Shown here piece by piece: positions 1 through 9,515 of a stretch of DNA of 14,766 nucleotides. The DNA comes from an uncultured Selenomonas sp. (GTDB lineage Bacteria > Bacillota > Negativicutes > Selenomonadales > Selenomonadaceae): positions 1 to 14,766 of the forward strand of contig CALYVJ010000014.1 of assembly GCA_945494195.1 (NCBI GenBank). The letters are read 5' to 3'. The notes under the pieces were generated by a model, which was not told the origin of the DNA, did not search any database, and saw only the letters and a list, made by a program, of their open reading frames with translations. The position numbers and the translations under genes are program-made. The first letter of the stretch is position 1, and each line of letters begins with the position of its first letter.

Positions 1-579
1 GTAACGCTGTTGTTGGATGCTTCGGAGTCGCGCCGGGGACAGCAGGGGGTGATTGCCGCGCAGGCGTATGCGATTGCTGGGGCTTTGACGGACTGCCGGA
101 TTCCGGTTCAGGTCTATTCCTTTTGCAGTGTGAAGGGGGTAACGGTATTTTGCCGGTTGAAGTCCTGGACGGAAAAGGAGGGGCAGGGGATCTTTGCGTA
201 TCGCACGGGGGGCTGGAATCGGGATGGACTGGCGCTTTTGGCGGCAGAAAAGATTCTCCCGCAAGGGCGGGACAGGCAGCAGCTGCTGATGGTGCTGACC
301 GATGCCAATCCCAGTGATGTGCTGGATGTTCCGGCAGGCGTGGGGCGGAGCCGGCGCTATATGGATAAGACGGCAATAGAGGATACCGCTCAGGCGGCAA
401 AATACTTGCGGCGTCATGGTGTGAAGCTGGCTGCCTTGGTGAATAGTGTGCTATCTGGCAATGGAGGGGAAGTGCCAGCCCGGGAAATATATGGCCAACA
501 GGCCGTGCTTATCCGTTCCATCGACCGGTTGGCAGAGAATGTGGCAAGGCTGGTGGAAAAGCAAATAAGCATGGTCTGA
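1..579 (+). CDS. VWA-domain protein, NorD/CobT-like (5' end missing)
   Basis: The reading frame is open from base 1, so this is the C-terminal 192 residues of a longer protein. It starts in the first strand of a von Willebrand factor A domain. The metal-ion (MIDAS) motif DASES is at residues 6-10 of the visible part, and the later LTDANPSD carries the third metal-site Asp. The stretch GGWNRDGLAL is typical of the VWA domain of nitric-oxide-reductase-activation (NorD) and CobT-like proteins. Family members usually work with a MoxR-type AAA+ ATPase in metal insertion or remodelling of a partner enzyme, but no such gene is in view, so the partner is unknown. The TGA is at 577-579. No clear terminator follows, and the next gene begins 116 bases on. 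VWA membership is well supported; the exact role is not. Confidence 0.85.
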   Translation, partial: VTLLLDASESRRGQQGVIAAQAYAIAGALTDCRIPVQVYSFCSVKGVTVFCRLKSWTEKEGQGIFAYRTGGWNRDGLALLAAEKILPQGRDRQQLLMVLTDANPSDVLDVPAGVGRSRRYMDKTAIEDTAQAAKYLRRHGVKLAALVNSVLSGNGGEVPAREIYGQQAVLIRSIDRLAENVARLVEKQISMV

Positions 580-695
580 GAATTATTGCTGGTATTTTGA
601 ATACAAAACTTGCTTTTTTTTGAAAAAGGGCAAAATCGAAAGGTGATTTTTCGTTATTTTCAATTGTAAGGATTTTTAACGGGTGAATTGGATAT

Positions 696-1736
696 ATGCA
701 AATGGAACAGATGCGGCAGTCTTTGGTGCTGGCTGTGGATGGCAGAGAAGATGATCGCACGAAGTTGAAGAATGTTTTAGCCTCCCGTGTTAATTTCTTT
801 GATGTGGCGGCGGGCAGCGCCGGATTGGCGTATATTGAACAGAAGCGGCCGGACTTGGTGCTTTTAGCGGATGATTTGCCAGATATGGATGGTTTTGAGG
901 TGCTGCGGCGCATCCGTGAGGATGAACGGTTCAAGGATATTCCGGTTATCATGATGACGATGGACCAGAGCCAGAAAACCGAGGCGGCAAGCATAATGGC
1001 GGGGGCATTTGAGATTGTGCGTAAGCCCTTCGTGCCAATCATCGTGGTGAAAAAGGTGGAGCAGGTTCTGGAACTGGAGTATCTGCACAGTCATTTGCGT
1101 AGCGAAGTCAGGCGTCAGACCCATTTGGCGGAAGAGCGGCTGGCATCGAGCCAAAGATTGTTTGAAGAGACGGTCATGGCCTTGGCGAAAACTATCGATG
1201 CTAAGGATGCCTATACCCGCGGGCATTCCCAGCGGGTGGGCCGTTATTCCCGCCATATTGCGTATAAACTGGGATGGACGGAAGAGGAGCAGCAGAAGCT
1301 TTATTTTATGGGACTGCTTCATGATATTGGCAAGATCGGTGTGCCGGAGGCAATCATCAATAAGCCGGACCGGCTTACGGAGGAGGAGTATAACCGGATA
1401 AAGGAGCACACGGTTATTGGTTCGGAGATCCTAGAGCTGGTGGCTGAGTTTCCGGAACTTACCATCGGGGCGCGATCCCATCATGAACGCTTTGATGGCA
1501 CGGGGTACCCGGATGGCAAGAAGGGGAAGGATATCCCCATCTATGCGCGTATCATAGCAGTGGCCGATGCCTATGACGCCATGACGTCTAAGCGCAGTTA
1601 CCGCGATATTTTGCCCCAGAATGTGGTTCGGGCAGAAATTGCCAAAGGGCGCAATTCCCAGTTTGACCCGGAATTTGCCGATGTGATGCTCCAGATCATT
1701 GATGAAGATGAAGACTATATGCTACACGAACGTTAA
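696..1736 (+). CDS. Receiver-like / HD-GYP c-di-GMP phosphodiesterase lacking the phosphoacceptor Asp
   Basis: This 346-aa cytoplasmic protein has a CheY-like domain (about 8-122), a helical linker (125-160) and an HD-GYP domain (about 155-345). HD-GYP enzymes hydrolyse cyclic di-GMP. The metal and signature residues are present: H177, H209-D210, K213, H238, H262-H263, GYP at 270-272 and D291. The output domain therefore looks active. The receiver keeps an acidic cluster (D15, E18, D19, D20), T88 and K110. However, the motif aligned with the usual LLDxxMPxMDG reads LLADDLPDMDG, so Ala58 replaces the phosphoacceptor. D59 and D60 are out of register. Normal aspartyl phosphorylation is therefore unlikely, and the domain may bind a partner or act constitutively. 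A GGTGA ribosome site at 682-686 fits the ATG at 696; ATG 702 is an alternative. No histidine kinase gene is adjacent. Confidence 0.93.
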   Translation: MQMEQMRQSLVLAVDGREDDRTKLKNVLASRVNFFDVAAGSAGLAYIEQKRPDLVLLADDLPDMDGFEVLRRIREDERFKDIPVIMMTMDQSQKTEAASIMAGAFEIVRKPFVPIIVVKKVEQVLELEYLHSHLRSEVRRQTHLAEERLASSQRLFEETVMALAKTIDAKDAYTRGHSQRVGRYSRHIAYKLGWTEEEQQKLYFMGLLHDIGKIGVPEAIINKPDRLTEEEYNRIKEHTVIGSEILELVAEFPELTIGARSHHERFDGTGYPDGKKGKDIPIYARIIAVADAYDAMTSKRSYRDILPQNVVRAEIAKGRNSQFDPEFADVMLQIIDEDEDYMLHER

Positions 1737-1762
1737 AACTGTGAGGCAGGAATATTTTTTGC

Positions 1763-1809
1763 TTGATTTATAGAAAAGATGGAGGTAATATACCTATGGG
1801 GGGTATATT
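1763..1809 (+). promoter_or_regulatory. csoR-copA promoter with CsoR operator over the -10
   Basis: A sigma-70-type promoter is visible: -35 TTGATT (1763-1768), a 17-base spacer and -10 TAATAT (1786-1791). Overlapping the -10 is a dyad, AATATACC (1787-1794) and GGTATATT (1802-1809), separated by seven bases. Its core, TACC-TAT-GGGGGGTA, resembles known CsoR operators, which have TACCC and GGGGGTA half-sites. The placement suggests that apo-CsoR blocks RNA polymerase and that Cu(I) binding releases it. Both the promoter and operator calls come from sequence match. Confidence 0.8.
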
Positions 1810-1833
1810 GGTATAATGATTAGGAGAGAGAAA

Positions 1834-2160
1834 ATGAGCGAAGCGAAAGCTATGTCCTGCGGTTGCAGTGGTGGCATAAAGCATAAGTTCCGGGATAAAG
1901 ATGGTGAGGAGTATAAGTGCTTGGTGCGCCGGCTGAACCGGATAGAAGGGCAGATACGCGGCATCCACAAGATGGTGGATGAGGACCGCTATTGTGTAGA
2001 TATCCTGACGCAGGTCAGTGCGGTGCAGTCGGCACTGAATGCATTTACCAAGGAACTTTTGAACCAGCATATCCATAGCTGCGTAGTGGAGGATATCCGC
2101 GCGGGCAATGATGAGGTCGTGGAGGAGCTCTGCGGCCTTTTGCAAAAAGTCATGAAATAA
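1834..2160 (+). CDS. csoR: Copper-sensing repressor CsoR
   Basis: This 108-aa all-helical CsoR/RcnR-family repressor (DUF156) should bind the operator upstream and release DNA when it binds Cu(I). The family signature RRLNRIEGQIRGI is at 32-44. The Cu(I) ligand triad is C54, H79 and C83; its 25- and 4-residue spacings match those of Mycobacterium tuberculosis CsoR (C36, H61, C65). That favours copper over nickel or formaldehyde sensing. A Cys-Gly-Cys-Ser-Gly-Gly stretch at residues 9-14 could add metal binding. I chose the ATG at 1834, not the in-frame ATG at 1816, because AGGAGAG (1822-1828) is correctly spaced for 1834 and would lie inside the longer frame. The gene ends 30 bases before copA, so the two are probably cotranscribed. 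Confidence 0.93.
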   Translation: MSEAKAMSCGCSGGIKHKFRDKDGEEYKCLVRRLNRIEGQIRGIHKMVDEDRYCVDILTQVSAVQSALNAFTKELLNQHIHSCVVEDIRAGNDEVVEELCGLLQKVMK

Positions 2161-2190
2161 TGGCTGGCTCCGGTAAGGAAGGAGAACGGT

Positions 2191-4725
<2,535 letters not shown>

Positions 4726-4734
4726 TACCCGAGG

Positions 4735-4769
4735 AAAAAGAAGCAGTTTTGATAGCTGCTTCTTTTTTT
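4735..4769 (+). terminator. Rho-independent terminator of the csoR-copA operon
   Basis: A 9-bp perfect stem pairs AAGAAGCAG (4738-4746) with CTGCTTCTT (4756-4764) around a nine-base loop. A run of T (4763-4769) follows, and A-rich bases on the left can extend the stem. It starts 10 bases after the copA stop codon. Confidence 0.88.
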
Positions 4770-4844
4770 ATGAATTTTTAGGATGAATATGTTACAATAA
4801 ACAGAAATGAATGAATCATTACTTATCGGAAGGTGGTTACCATC

Positions 4845-5300
4845 ATGAAAAAACATATTTTAGCGTTTTGCCTTGCCTGCCTGGTAGCGATGTCTGCCAA
4901 TGTGTTTGCCGCTACGCCGGAAGCAGAGACCTTGTCGGTGGAACAGCAGGGGGCCCAGAAGTGGATAGAAACGATGCTGGTCAAGTCTGACTATAAGGCA
5001 GCGTTGTCTCAGCTCGGGGCAGAAGGGAAAAAGGCCTTGACCGAGAAGCAGATGAAGGAAAAGCAGGAGGCAATTCTCAAGAATCTGGGCAAGATGCAGA
5101 AGTATCAGTTCAATGCTTGGATTCGTTTGGGGAAATACGACCGCATTGTCTATGCCGCCCAGTTTGAGAAGTATCCGCTGGTTCAGTGCGATATCATCAC
5201 CGATCCAAAGGGGCAGGTCATTGACTTTGGCTTGTCACCAATCCATCAGCAAACTCAGAATACTGGTGCAGACAAAGACAAAAAGAAAACAAAGAAGTAA
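4845..5300 (+). CDS. Small secreted protein of unknown function
   Basis: This 151-aa protein has an N-terminal Sec signal peptide: KK, then a hydrophobic core, then a likely signal peptidase I site after VFA (about residue 23, before ATPEAE). The mature part is a compact alpha/beta domain with the sequence pattern of DUF3887-like periplasmic domains (WIETMLVKSDYKAAL, then LGKYDRIVYAAQFEKYPL, then DPKGQVIDFGLSP), followed by a Lys-rich tail. That family match is from pattern memory and is tentative. No enzyme motif is visible. ATG 4845 is chosen because GGAAGGTGG (4828-4836) is spaced eight bases from it; an in-frame GTG at 4833 lies inside that site. The gene stands alone between two terminators, with a possible -10 TACAAT at 4793-4798 and a small dyad (4810-4820) before the start. 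Its place next to the copper operon does not prove a copper role. Confidence 0.85.
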   Translation: MKKHILAFCLACLVAMSANVFAATPEAETLSVEQQGAQKWIETMLVKSDYKAALSQLGAEGKKALTEKQMKEKQEAILKNLGKMQKYQFNAWIRLGKYDRIVYAAQFEKYPLVQCDIITDPKGQVIDFGLSPIHQQTQNTGADKDKKKTKK

Positions 5301-5312
5301 CCCGCAGGATAT

Positions 5313-5344
5313 GAGCCAGCAGCATCGCTGCTGGCTTTTCTAAT
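5313..5344 (+). terminator. Rho-independent terminator after the secreted-protein gene
   Basis: A 10-bp perfect stem pairs AGCCAGCAGC (5314-5323) with GCTGCTGGCT (5327-5336) around a three-base ATC loop, followed by TTTC and more T-rich sequence. It insulates the next gene, levR. Confidence 0.9.
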
Positions 5345-5380
5345 TTTTGATACACTGTTATAATAGAAAATAGAGTATCA
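5336..5380 (+). promoter_or_regulatory. levR promoter with inverted copies of the AGTGTATCA motif
   Basis: An extended -10, TGTTATAAT (TATAAT at 5359-5364), lies 32 bases before the levR ATG. The -35 region (TTTTCT, 5336-5341) is weak. The -10 is flanked by TGATACACT (5348-5356) and AGAGTATCA (5372-5380), which form an inverted pair. The first is the exact reverse complement of the 9-mer in the enhancer array before the PTS operon. This placement suggests that the activator binds its own promoter, perhaps as a repressor. Confidence 0.6.
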
Positions 5381-5396
5381 GAATGGAGGAATATGG

Positions 5397-8195
5397 ATGA
5401 AACGCAGTGAGCGTATTTATCAATATATCCAGGAGAAATCGGCAGTATATACGAAAGAGCAGCTAAAGGGCCAGGTGGGGCTGGACGCTCAGGAGATTGC
5501 CGGTGCCTTGGAGCTTTTGCGCAACAATGTGTCAAAAGAATTGAATGAGCTGCATCGCCAGGGGAAAATCGTCAAATTTTCCGGTCGTCCTGTCCGTTAT
5601 TTTGACCGGGAGACCTTGGAGGGGCTGTTGGATACAGACCTTGGTGCGGGCAACTGCCAGTTTCAGGACATTGAGGAGTGCCGGAAAATCAGTGGGGTGG
5701 AGGACGAGGAAATCAATCCCTTTGAACACCTGATTGGTGCGGAGCGCAGCCTCAAGCGGCAGGTGGAGCAGGCCAAGGCGGCTATCCTTTACCCGCCGGA
5801 TGGGCTGCATACGCTGATTGTCGGTCAGACTGGTGTCGGCAAGACCCTGTTTGCCCATATGATGTTTGCCTATGGTAAAACGATGCATCGCTTTGCCGAG
5901 GATGCCCCTTTTGTAACCTTCAACTGCGCGGATTATTACAATAACCCTCAGCTGTTGATTTCCCATGTGTTTGGACATATCAAAGGGGCTTTTACCGGAG
6001 CGGATACGGCCAAAGCTGGTCTTGTGGAAGAGGCGGATGGTGGCGTATTGTTCTTGGACGAGATTCATCGCCTGCCCCCAGAAGGACAGGAAATGATCTT
6101 TTATTTCATGGATACGGGAACCTTTAATCGTCTGGGGGAGACGACCCGCAGCCGCCGGGCTAAGGTGCTCATCATCGGCGCCACGACGGAGGACCCGAAT
6201 TCGGCGCTGACGCGCACTTTTGTGCGCCGTATCCCGAATATCATCACTATCCGGCCTTTAGCGGAGCGTACCCTCGAGGAAAAACTGGATATTTTGAAAC
6301 TGTTGTTCATGGATGAAGCCCGGCGGGTCAAAAAACCAGTCCGCATCAGTGTCGAGTCGGTGAAGGCTTTGATTGGAAGCATTGGCAGCGGCAATGTGGG
6401 GCAGCTGAAGTCGAATATCAAGCTGCTTTGTGCCCAGGCGTTCCTGAATGGCATCGATAATCCCAACTATATTGAAGTGGATTTCAAGATGCTGCCGTCC
6501 CATGTCAAAGATGGTTTGCTTACCTTGTCAGCCAATCGGCAGGCACTTACTGAACTGACGAAATATGTCAGTGAACCGCTGGTGGTCTCGCCGCCAGGCG
6601 GGAATTTCCAGCTGGAGGGAGCTGGCGGCAACGAGGGCGGGTTCAATCTGTATCAAGTGGTGGAAGATAAAGTCGCGTTGCTAAAAGGGGAAGGCATCAG
6701 CGATGAACTCATCAAGCAGATTGTTGCCACGGATGTCAACGTATATGTCAAAGACCTTTATAATAAGAAGCATTCGGTCAATATGACCACTCGGGAACGC
6801 TTGTTGAAAATCGTAGATGAGGCCTTGGTGGATTTTTCGGAACAGGTGTCACTCTTCGTGCAGAAACGCATGAATCGCAGCTATCGCGACCGGTTCCTGT
6901 ATGCCTTCAGTCTGCATCTTTCTGCGTTCCTAAAGCGTGTTAAGTCGAAAGAATCAATACCTTATACGGAAATCGAGGGGGCAGTCCCGCAGGATTCGCA
7001 GTGTGTGCAGGTGGCAGGCGAAATCGGTGAGATGATCGAAAAGCACTACCATCTGAAGGTTCCCCGCAACGAGATTGAGTATATCGCCCTGCTCTTGGAA
7101 TCTTCTGATGATGACGATTTGGACGAAAAGGTAACGATACTGGTAGCAACCCATGGCAAGAGCGCGGCCCGTTCCATGGTGGATGTGGCGCAGAAGCTGT
7201 TCAGTTCTACCGATATCAATATTATTGCGGTGGATATGCCGCTGGAAATCAAACCCCAGGAGATATTCGATAAGACAGCAGCGATGCTCCGGACAATGAA
7301 CTGTGCGAAGGGTGTGCTGATCTTGGCTGATATGGGGTCGCTTTGCAATATCGGTGCGATGCTTTCGGAGAAGCTGAAGATTCCTATTCGCACGCTGGAT
7401 ATGGTATCGACCCCGTTGATCCTGGAGGCTATGCGCAAGGTGGATATTGCTGGTATGGACTTGGACAGCATCTATGATTCGCTGCGGAACTTCAAAGGGT
7501 ATGAAGCGGTGGATTCAGCAGAGGGGGGCCAGCAAAACGAAAACAGCCAAGAAGCCATTGTCACGATTTGCTCCACCGGACAGGGGGCGGCTTTGAAGCT
7601 CAAAGCATTGGTGGAAGACCTCCTGCGTCATGCTGGGCGGGCGGTAGAGGTTATCCCCATCGGGCTGGTACATATGGAAGAGCGCATCGAGGAAATTAGT
7701 CAGGCTTACCATATCGTAGCTGCTGTAGGCATGAAGAAGCCGAAGGCCAAGATCCCGTTTATCCCGTTGGAGCAGCTCATTGACGGAACAGGAGAACAGC
7801 TGCTTTCTGAGCTGGTTCTTGACCGCAAGATGGATATGATTCCCAAGCGAAGAGGGAGTATGGTGGTACAGAAGCTGTGTGAGGAATCCCTGCAGAAGTT
7901 CTTGACCTACCTGAACCCGGCAAAAGTTATGGGGGGGTTGCTGGAGTTTGATCGTTTGCTGGAAAAAGAATTGGGAGTAAAATTGTCGGACCCTGTACGC
8001 ATCCGTTTGTTGGTTCATTGCGGCTGTGCGCTGGAGCGTATCGTTACCCGTAGCTCGCTGGTCTATAAAGGGGATAAAAGCGAAGTCGATACACAAAAAC
8101 TGGAGGCTCTGAAAAAAGCAGCCAGAGTATTCGATGAGACACTAAAACTCCGATTCGATGAAGATGAGTACTATTTTATGGCAAATATGATATAA
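5397..8195 (+). CDS. levR: LevR/ManR-type sigma-54-dependent activator with PTS regulatory domains
   Basis: This 932-aa cytoplasmic enhancer-binding protein should activate the sigma-54 promoter of the downstream PTS operon in response to PTS phosphorylation. The order is an N-terminal winged-HTH region (about 5-70) and an AAA+ domain (about 110-370). The AAA+ domain has Walker A GQTGVGKT (143-150), the sigma-54 contact motif GAFTGA (197-202) and Walker B VLFLDE (217-222). Then come PRD1 (about 465-570, His507), a mannose-type EIIA domain (about 578-700, His586), an EIIB-like domain (about 719-815, Cys725) and PRD2 (about 845-930, His874). In Bacillus subtilis LevR, HPr phosphorylates His585 (stimulating) and the PTS IIB phosphorylates His869 (inhibiting); His586 and His874 are the apparent equivalents. 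GGAGGA (5385-5390) sets the ATG at 5397. All motifs look intact. Confidence 0.95.
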   Translation: MKRSERIYQYIQEKSAVYTKEQLKGQVGLDAQEIAGALELLRNNVSKELNELHRQGKIVKFSGRPVRYFDRETLEGLLDTDLGAGNCQFQDIEECRKISGVEDEEINPFEHLIGAERSLKRQVEQAKAAILYPPDGLHTLIVGQTGVGKTLFAHMMFAYGKTMHRFAEDAPFVTFNCADYYNNPQLLISHVFGHIKGAFTGADTAKAGLVEEADGGVLFLDEIHRLPPEGQEMIFYFMDTGTFNRLGETTRSRRAKVLIIGATTEDPNSALTRTFVRRIPNIITIRPLAERTLEEKLDILKLLFMDEARRVKKPVRISVESVKALIGSIGSGNVGQLKSNIKLLCAQAFLNGIDNPNYIEVDFKMLPSHVKDGLLTLSANRQALTELTKYVSEPLVVSPPGGNFQLEGAGGNEGGFNLYQVVEDKVALLKGEGISDELIKQIVATDVNVYVKDLYNKKHSVNMTTRERLLKIVDEALVDFSEQVSLFVQKRMNRSYRDRFLYAFSLHLSAFLKRVKSKESIPYTEIEGAVPQDSQCVQVAGEIGEMIEKHYHLKVPRNEIEYIALLLESSDDDDLDEKVTILVATHGKSAARSMVDVAQKLFSSTDINIIAVDMPLEIKPQEIFDKTAAMLRTMNCAKGVLILADMGSLCNIGAMLSEKLKIPIRTLDMVSTPLILEAMRKVDIAGMDLDSIYDSLRNFKGYEAVDSAEGGQQNENSQEAIVTICSTGQGAALKLKALVEDLLRHAGRAVEVIPIGLVHMEERIEEISQAYHIVAAVGMKKPKAKIPFIPLEQLIDGTGEQLLSELVLDRKMDMIPKRRGSMVVQKLCEESLQKFLTYLNPAKVMGGLLEFDRLLEKELGVKLSDPVRIRLLVHCGCALERIVTRSSLVYKGDKSEVDTQKLEALKKAARVFDETLKLRFDEDEYYFMANMI

Positions 8196-8218
8196 GTCAA
8201 TAAAAAATAAGCCAATAT

Positions 8219-8260
8219 GATACACTATGGTGACGTTTGTCATCATAGTGTATTTTATTT
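8219..8260 (+). terminator. levR terminator built from an inverted pair of the enhancer motif
   Basis: A 15-bp stem (8220-8234 with 8239-8253, one G-T pair) closes a GTTT loop and is followed by TTTTATTT. It lies 24 bases after the levR stop codon. The outer stem, ATACACTATG with CATAGTGTAT, contains the AGTGTAT motif in both orientations. The site could therefore also bind the activator in the DNA. Confidence 0.82.
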
Positions 8261-8281
8261 GTGGATATTTTATTTTCTGAC

Positions 8282-8340
8282 AGTATCAAAGTGTATTGGA
8301 AATAGGGGAAGAGTGTATCAAAAGTGTATTAAAAGTATCA
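8282..8340 (+). repeat. Array of AGTGTATCA-like repeats, probable upstream activating sequence
   Basis: Five related units run in the same direction: AGTATCA (8282-8288), AGTGTATT (8290-8297), AGTGTATCA (8312-8320), AGTGTATT (8323-8330) and AGTATCA (8334-8340). The shared GTAT cores start at 8283, 8293, 8315, 8326 and 8335. The steps are 10, 22, 11 and 9 bases, close to whole helical turns. The array lies about 75-133 bases upstream of the -24 element, the usual distance for an enhancer-binding protein. An inverted variant (AATACAC, 8403-8409) is just ahead of the promoter, and an A-rich, possibly bent tract (8341-8366) lies between. Binding by the LevR-like activator is inferred. Confidence 0.7.
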
Positions 8341-8413
8341 AGAAGAAAAAAAATTTATGAAAAAACCCTGTAAAATAGGGCGTAAAAAGAATTTTTTGGT
8401 TTAATACACAAAG

Positions 8414-8431
8414 TTGGCACGCTCCTTGCAT
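8414..8431 (+). promoter_or_regulatory. Sigma-54 (-24/-12) promoter of the PTS operon
   Basis: TTGGCACG followed after three bases by TCCTTGCAT gives TGGCAC (8415-8420), a five-base spacer and TTGCAT (8426-8431). The invariant GG and GC are 10 bp apart. This is close to the full RpoN consensus and explains why an AAA+ activator with GAFTGA is encoded next door. Transcription should start near 8442, leaving a leader of about 80 bases that ends in AAGGAGG (8507-8513) before the IIA gene. Confidence 0.95.
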
Positions 8432-8521
8432 TATATATGGGTGTAAGGCAAAATAAGCCAAAAACATTCAGAGACAGCCGGATGGTTATAAGAGAACGTG
8501 TAGTATAAGGAGGATGTTTCC

Positions 8522-8953
8522 ATGTTTGGTATTATTGTTGGAACACATGGTATTTTTGCACAGGAGCTTCTGAAGTCTTGCGAAATGATTTGCGGCGAAC
8601 AGAAAAATGTCCGTGCGGTAACGCTGATCCCGGGAGAGGGGCCGGATGATGTCGTCAAGAAATACGAGGCGGCTATTGCTGAGCTCGATTGCGAGGGCGG
8701 TGTCCTGTTCCTGAACGATCTGTTCGGCGGCAGCCCGTACAATGCAGCCTGCCGGCTGGTGATCGGCAATGAGAATTACGGCATTGTAACTGGCGTAAAT
8801 CTGCCGATGCTCATCGAAATGTGCAGCGCTCAGATGATGGATGATGGTTCGGATATCATGGCTTTGATGGAGAAAGCGGTGGAGGCCGGTAAGAATGGCA
8901 CACAGACTTTCCATGCCAGCCAGATTTCTGATGATGAAGAGGAGGATTTATAA
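8522..8953 (+). CDS. Mannose-family PTS component IIA
   Basis: This 143-aa soluble protein accepts phosphate from HPr on His9 (in IIVGTHG) and passes it to IIB. The second conserved block, LFLNDLFGGSPYN (about 78-90), is typical of the EIIA-Man fold; Asn is seen where Asp is more common before DLFGGSP. The C-terminus is strongly acidic (DDEEEDL). AAGGAGG lies eight bases ahead of the ATG. It is the first gene of the sigma-54 operon, and its stop codon overlaps the IIB start by one base (TAATG), implying translational coupling. The sugar could be mannose, fructose or a related hexose; the sequence does not decide this. Confidence 0.95.
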   Translation: MFGIIVGTHGIFAQELLKSCEMICGEQKNVRAVTLIPGEGPDDVVKKYEAAIAELDCEGGVLFLNDLFGGSPYNAACRLVIGNENYGIVTGVNLPMLIEMCSAQMMDDGSDIMALMEKAVEAGKNGTQTFHASQISDDEEEDL

Positions 8954-9429
8954 TGAATATTGTATTAGCAAGAATTGATGACCGTCTGATTCATGGCCAG
9001 GTTGCCACGGTTTGGTCGAAGGTAACGGGGTGCCAGCGTATCATTGTTTGCGATGATGAGGTCGCTAAAGATACGATTCGTGCAACGCTTTTGAAACAGG
9101 TTGCTCCGGCTGGTATCAAATCCCATGTTGTTGACCTGGATAAAGCTATCCGCGTTTATGAGAATCCAAAATATGAGAACGAGAAATGCCTGCTGCTGTT
9201 CACGAACCCGACCAGTGTCCTTTATCTGGTTGAGCATGGCGTTGACATCAAGAGTGTCAATATCGGCGGCATGAGCTTCAAAGAAGGCAAACACCAGATT
9301 ACGGGTGCTGTATCCGTTGATGATAAGGATATCGAGTCCTTCAAGAAACTCAACGAGAAAGGCATCGAGCTGGAAATCCGTAAAGTAGATACGGATAAGA
9401 AAGTTATGCTGATGGATGTCCTGAAATAA
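8953..9429 (+). CDS. Mannose-family PTS component IIB
   Basis: This 158-aa cytoplasmic protein has the family's N-terminal active-site sequence ARIDDRLIHGQVATVW, with His14 as the phosphorylated residue. It takes phosphate from IIA and transfers it to the sugar during uptake through IIC-IID. By analogy with B. subtilis LevE it may also phosphorylate PRD2 of the LevR-type activator when sugar is absent, switching it off. The ribosome site GAGGAGG lies at the end of the IIA gene. Length and motif match the family, and no anomaly is seen. Confidence 0.95.
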   Translation: MNIVLARIDDRLIHGQVATVWSKVTGCQRIIVCDDEVAKDTIRATLLKQVAPAGIKSHVVDLDKAIRVYENPKYENEKCLLLFTNPTSVLYLVEHGVDIKSVNIGGMSFKEGKHQITGAVSVDDKDIESFKKLNEKGIELEIRKVDTDKKVMLMDVLK

Positions 9430-9446
9430 GGATATTCTTCATAGAA

Positions 9447-9479
9447 AGGGGAGAAGTTGTATGGGGCGGCTTCTCTCCT
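9447..9479 (+). other. Intercistronic hairpin between the IIB and IIC genes
   Basis: A 10-bp stem with one G-T pair joins AGGGGAGAAG (9447-9456) to CTTCTCTCCT (9470-9479) around a 13-base loop. No T-run follows, so it is not a standard terminator. It occupies the only real gap (86 bases) in the first half of the operon. It could mark an mRNA processing or stability site that sets the ratio of soluble to membrane components. Confidence 0.55.
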
Positions 9480-9515
9480 GGGGAATTTCATATTACATAA
9501 TGGAGGGAATAAACA

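Noticed and set aside
610..633. A T-rich/A-rich hairpin (TTGC...GCAA) after the VWA gene
   Set aside because: The stem is weak and relies on T-G pairs, the loop is too small and no T-run follows, so I do not call it a terminator.
1816..1833. An upstream in-frame ATG for csoR
   Set aside because: Using it would place the strong AGGAGAG ribosome site inside the coding region; ATG 1834 is correctly spaced from that site.
8282..8340. The AGTGTATCA repeats as a CRISPR array or transposon end
   Set aside because: Units are only 7-9 bases with no constant spacers, no cas or transposase gene is near, and the position before a sigma-54 promoter explains them better as activator sites.
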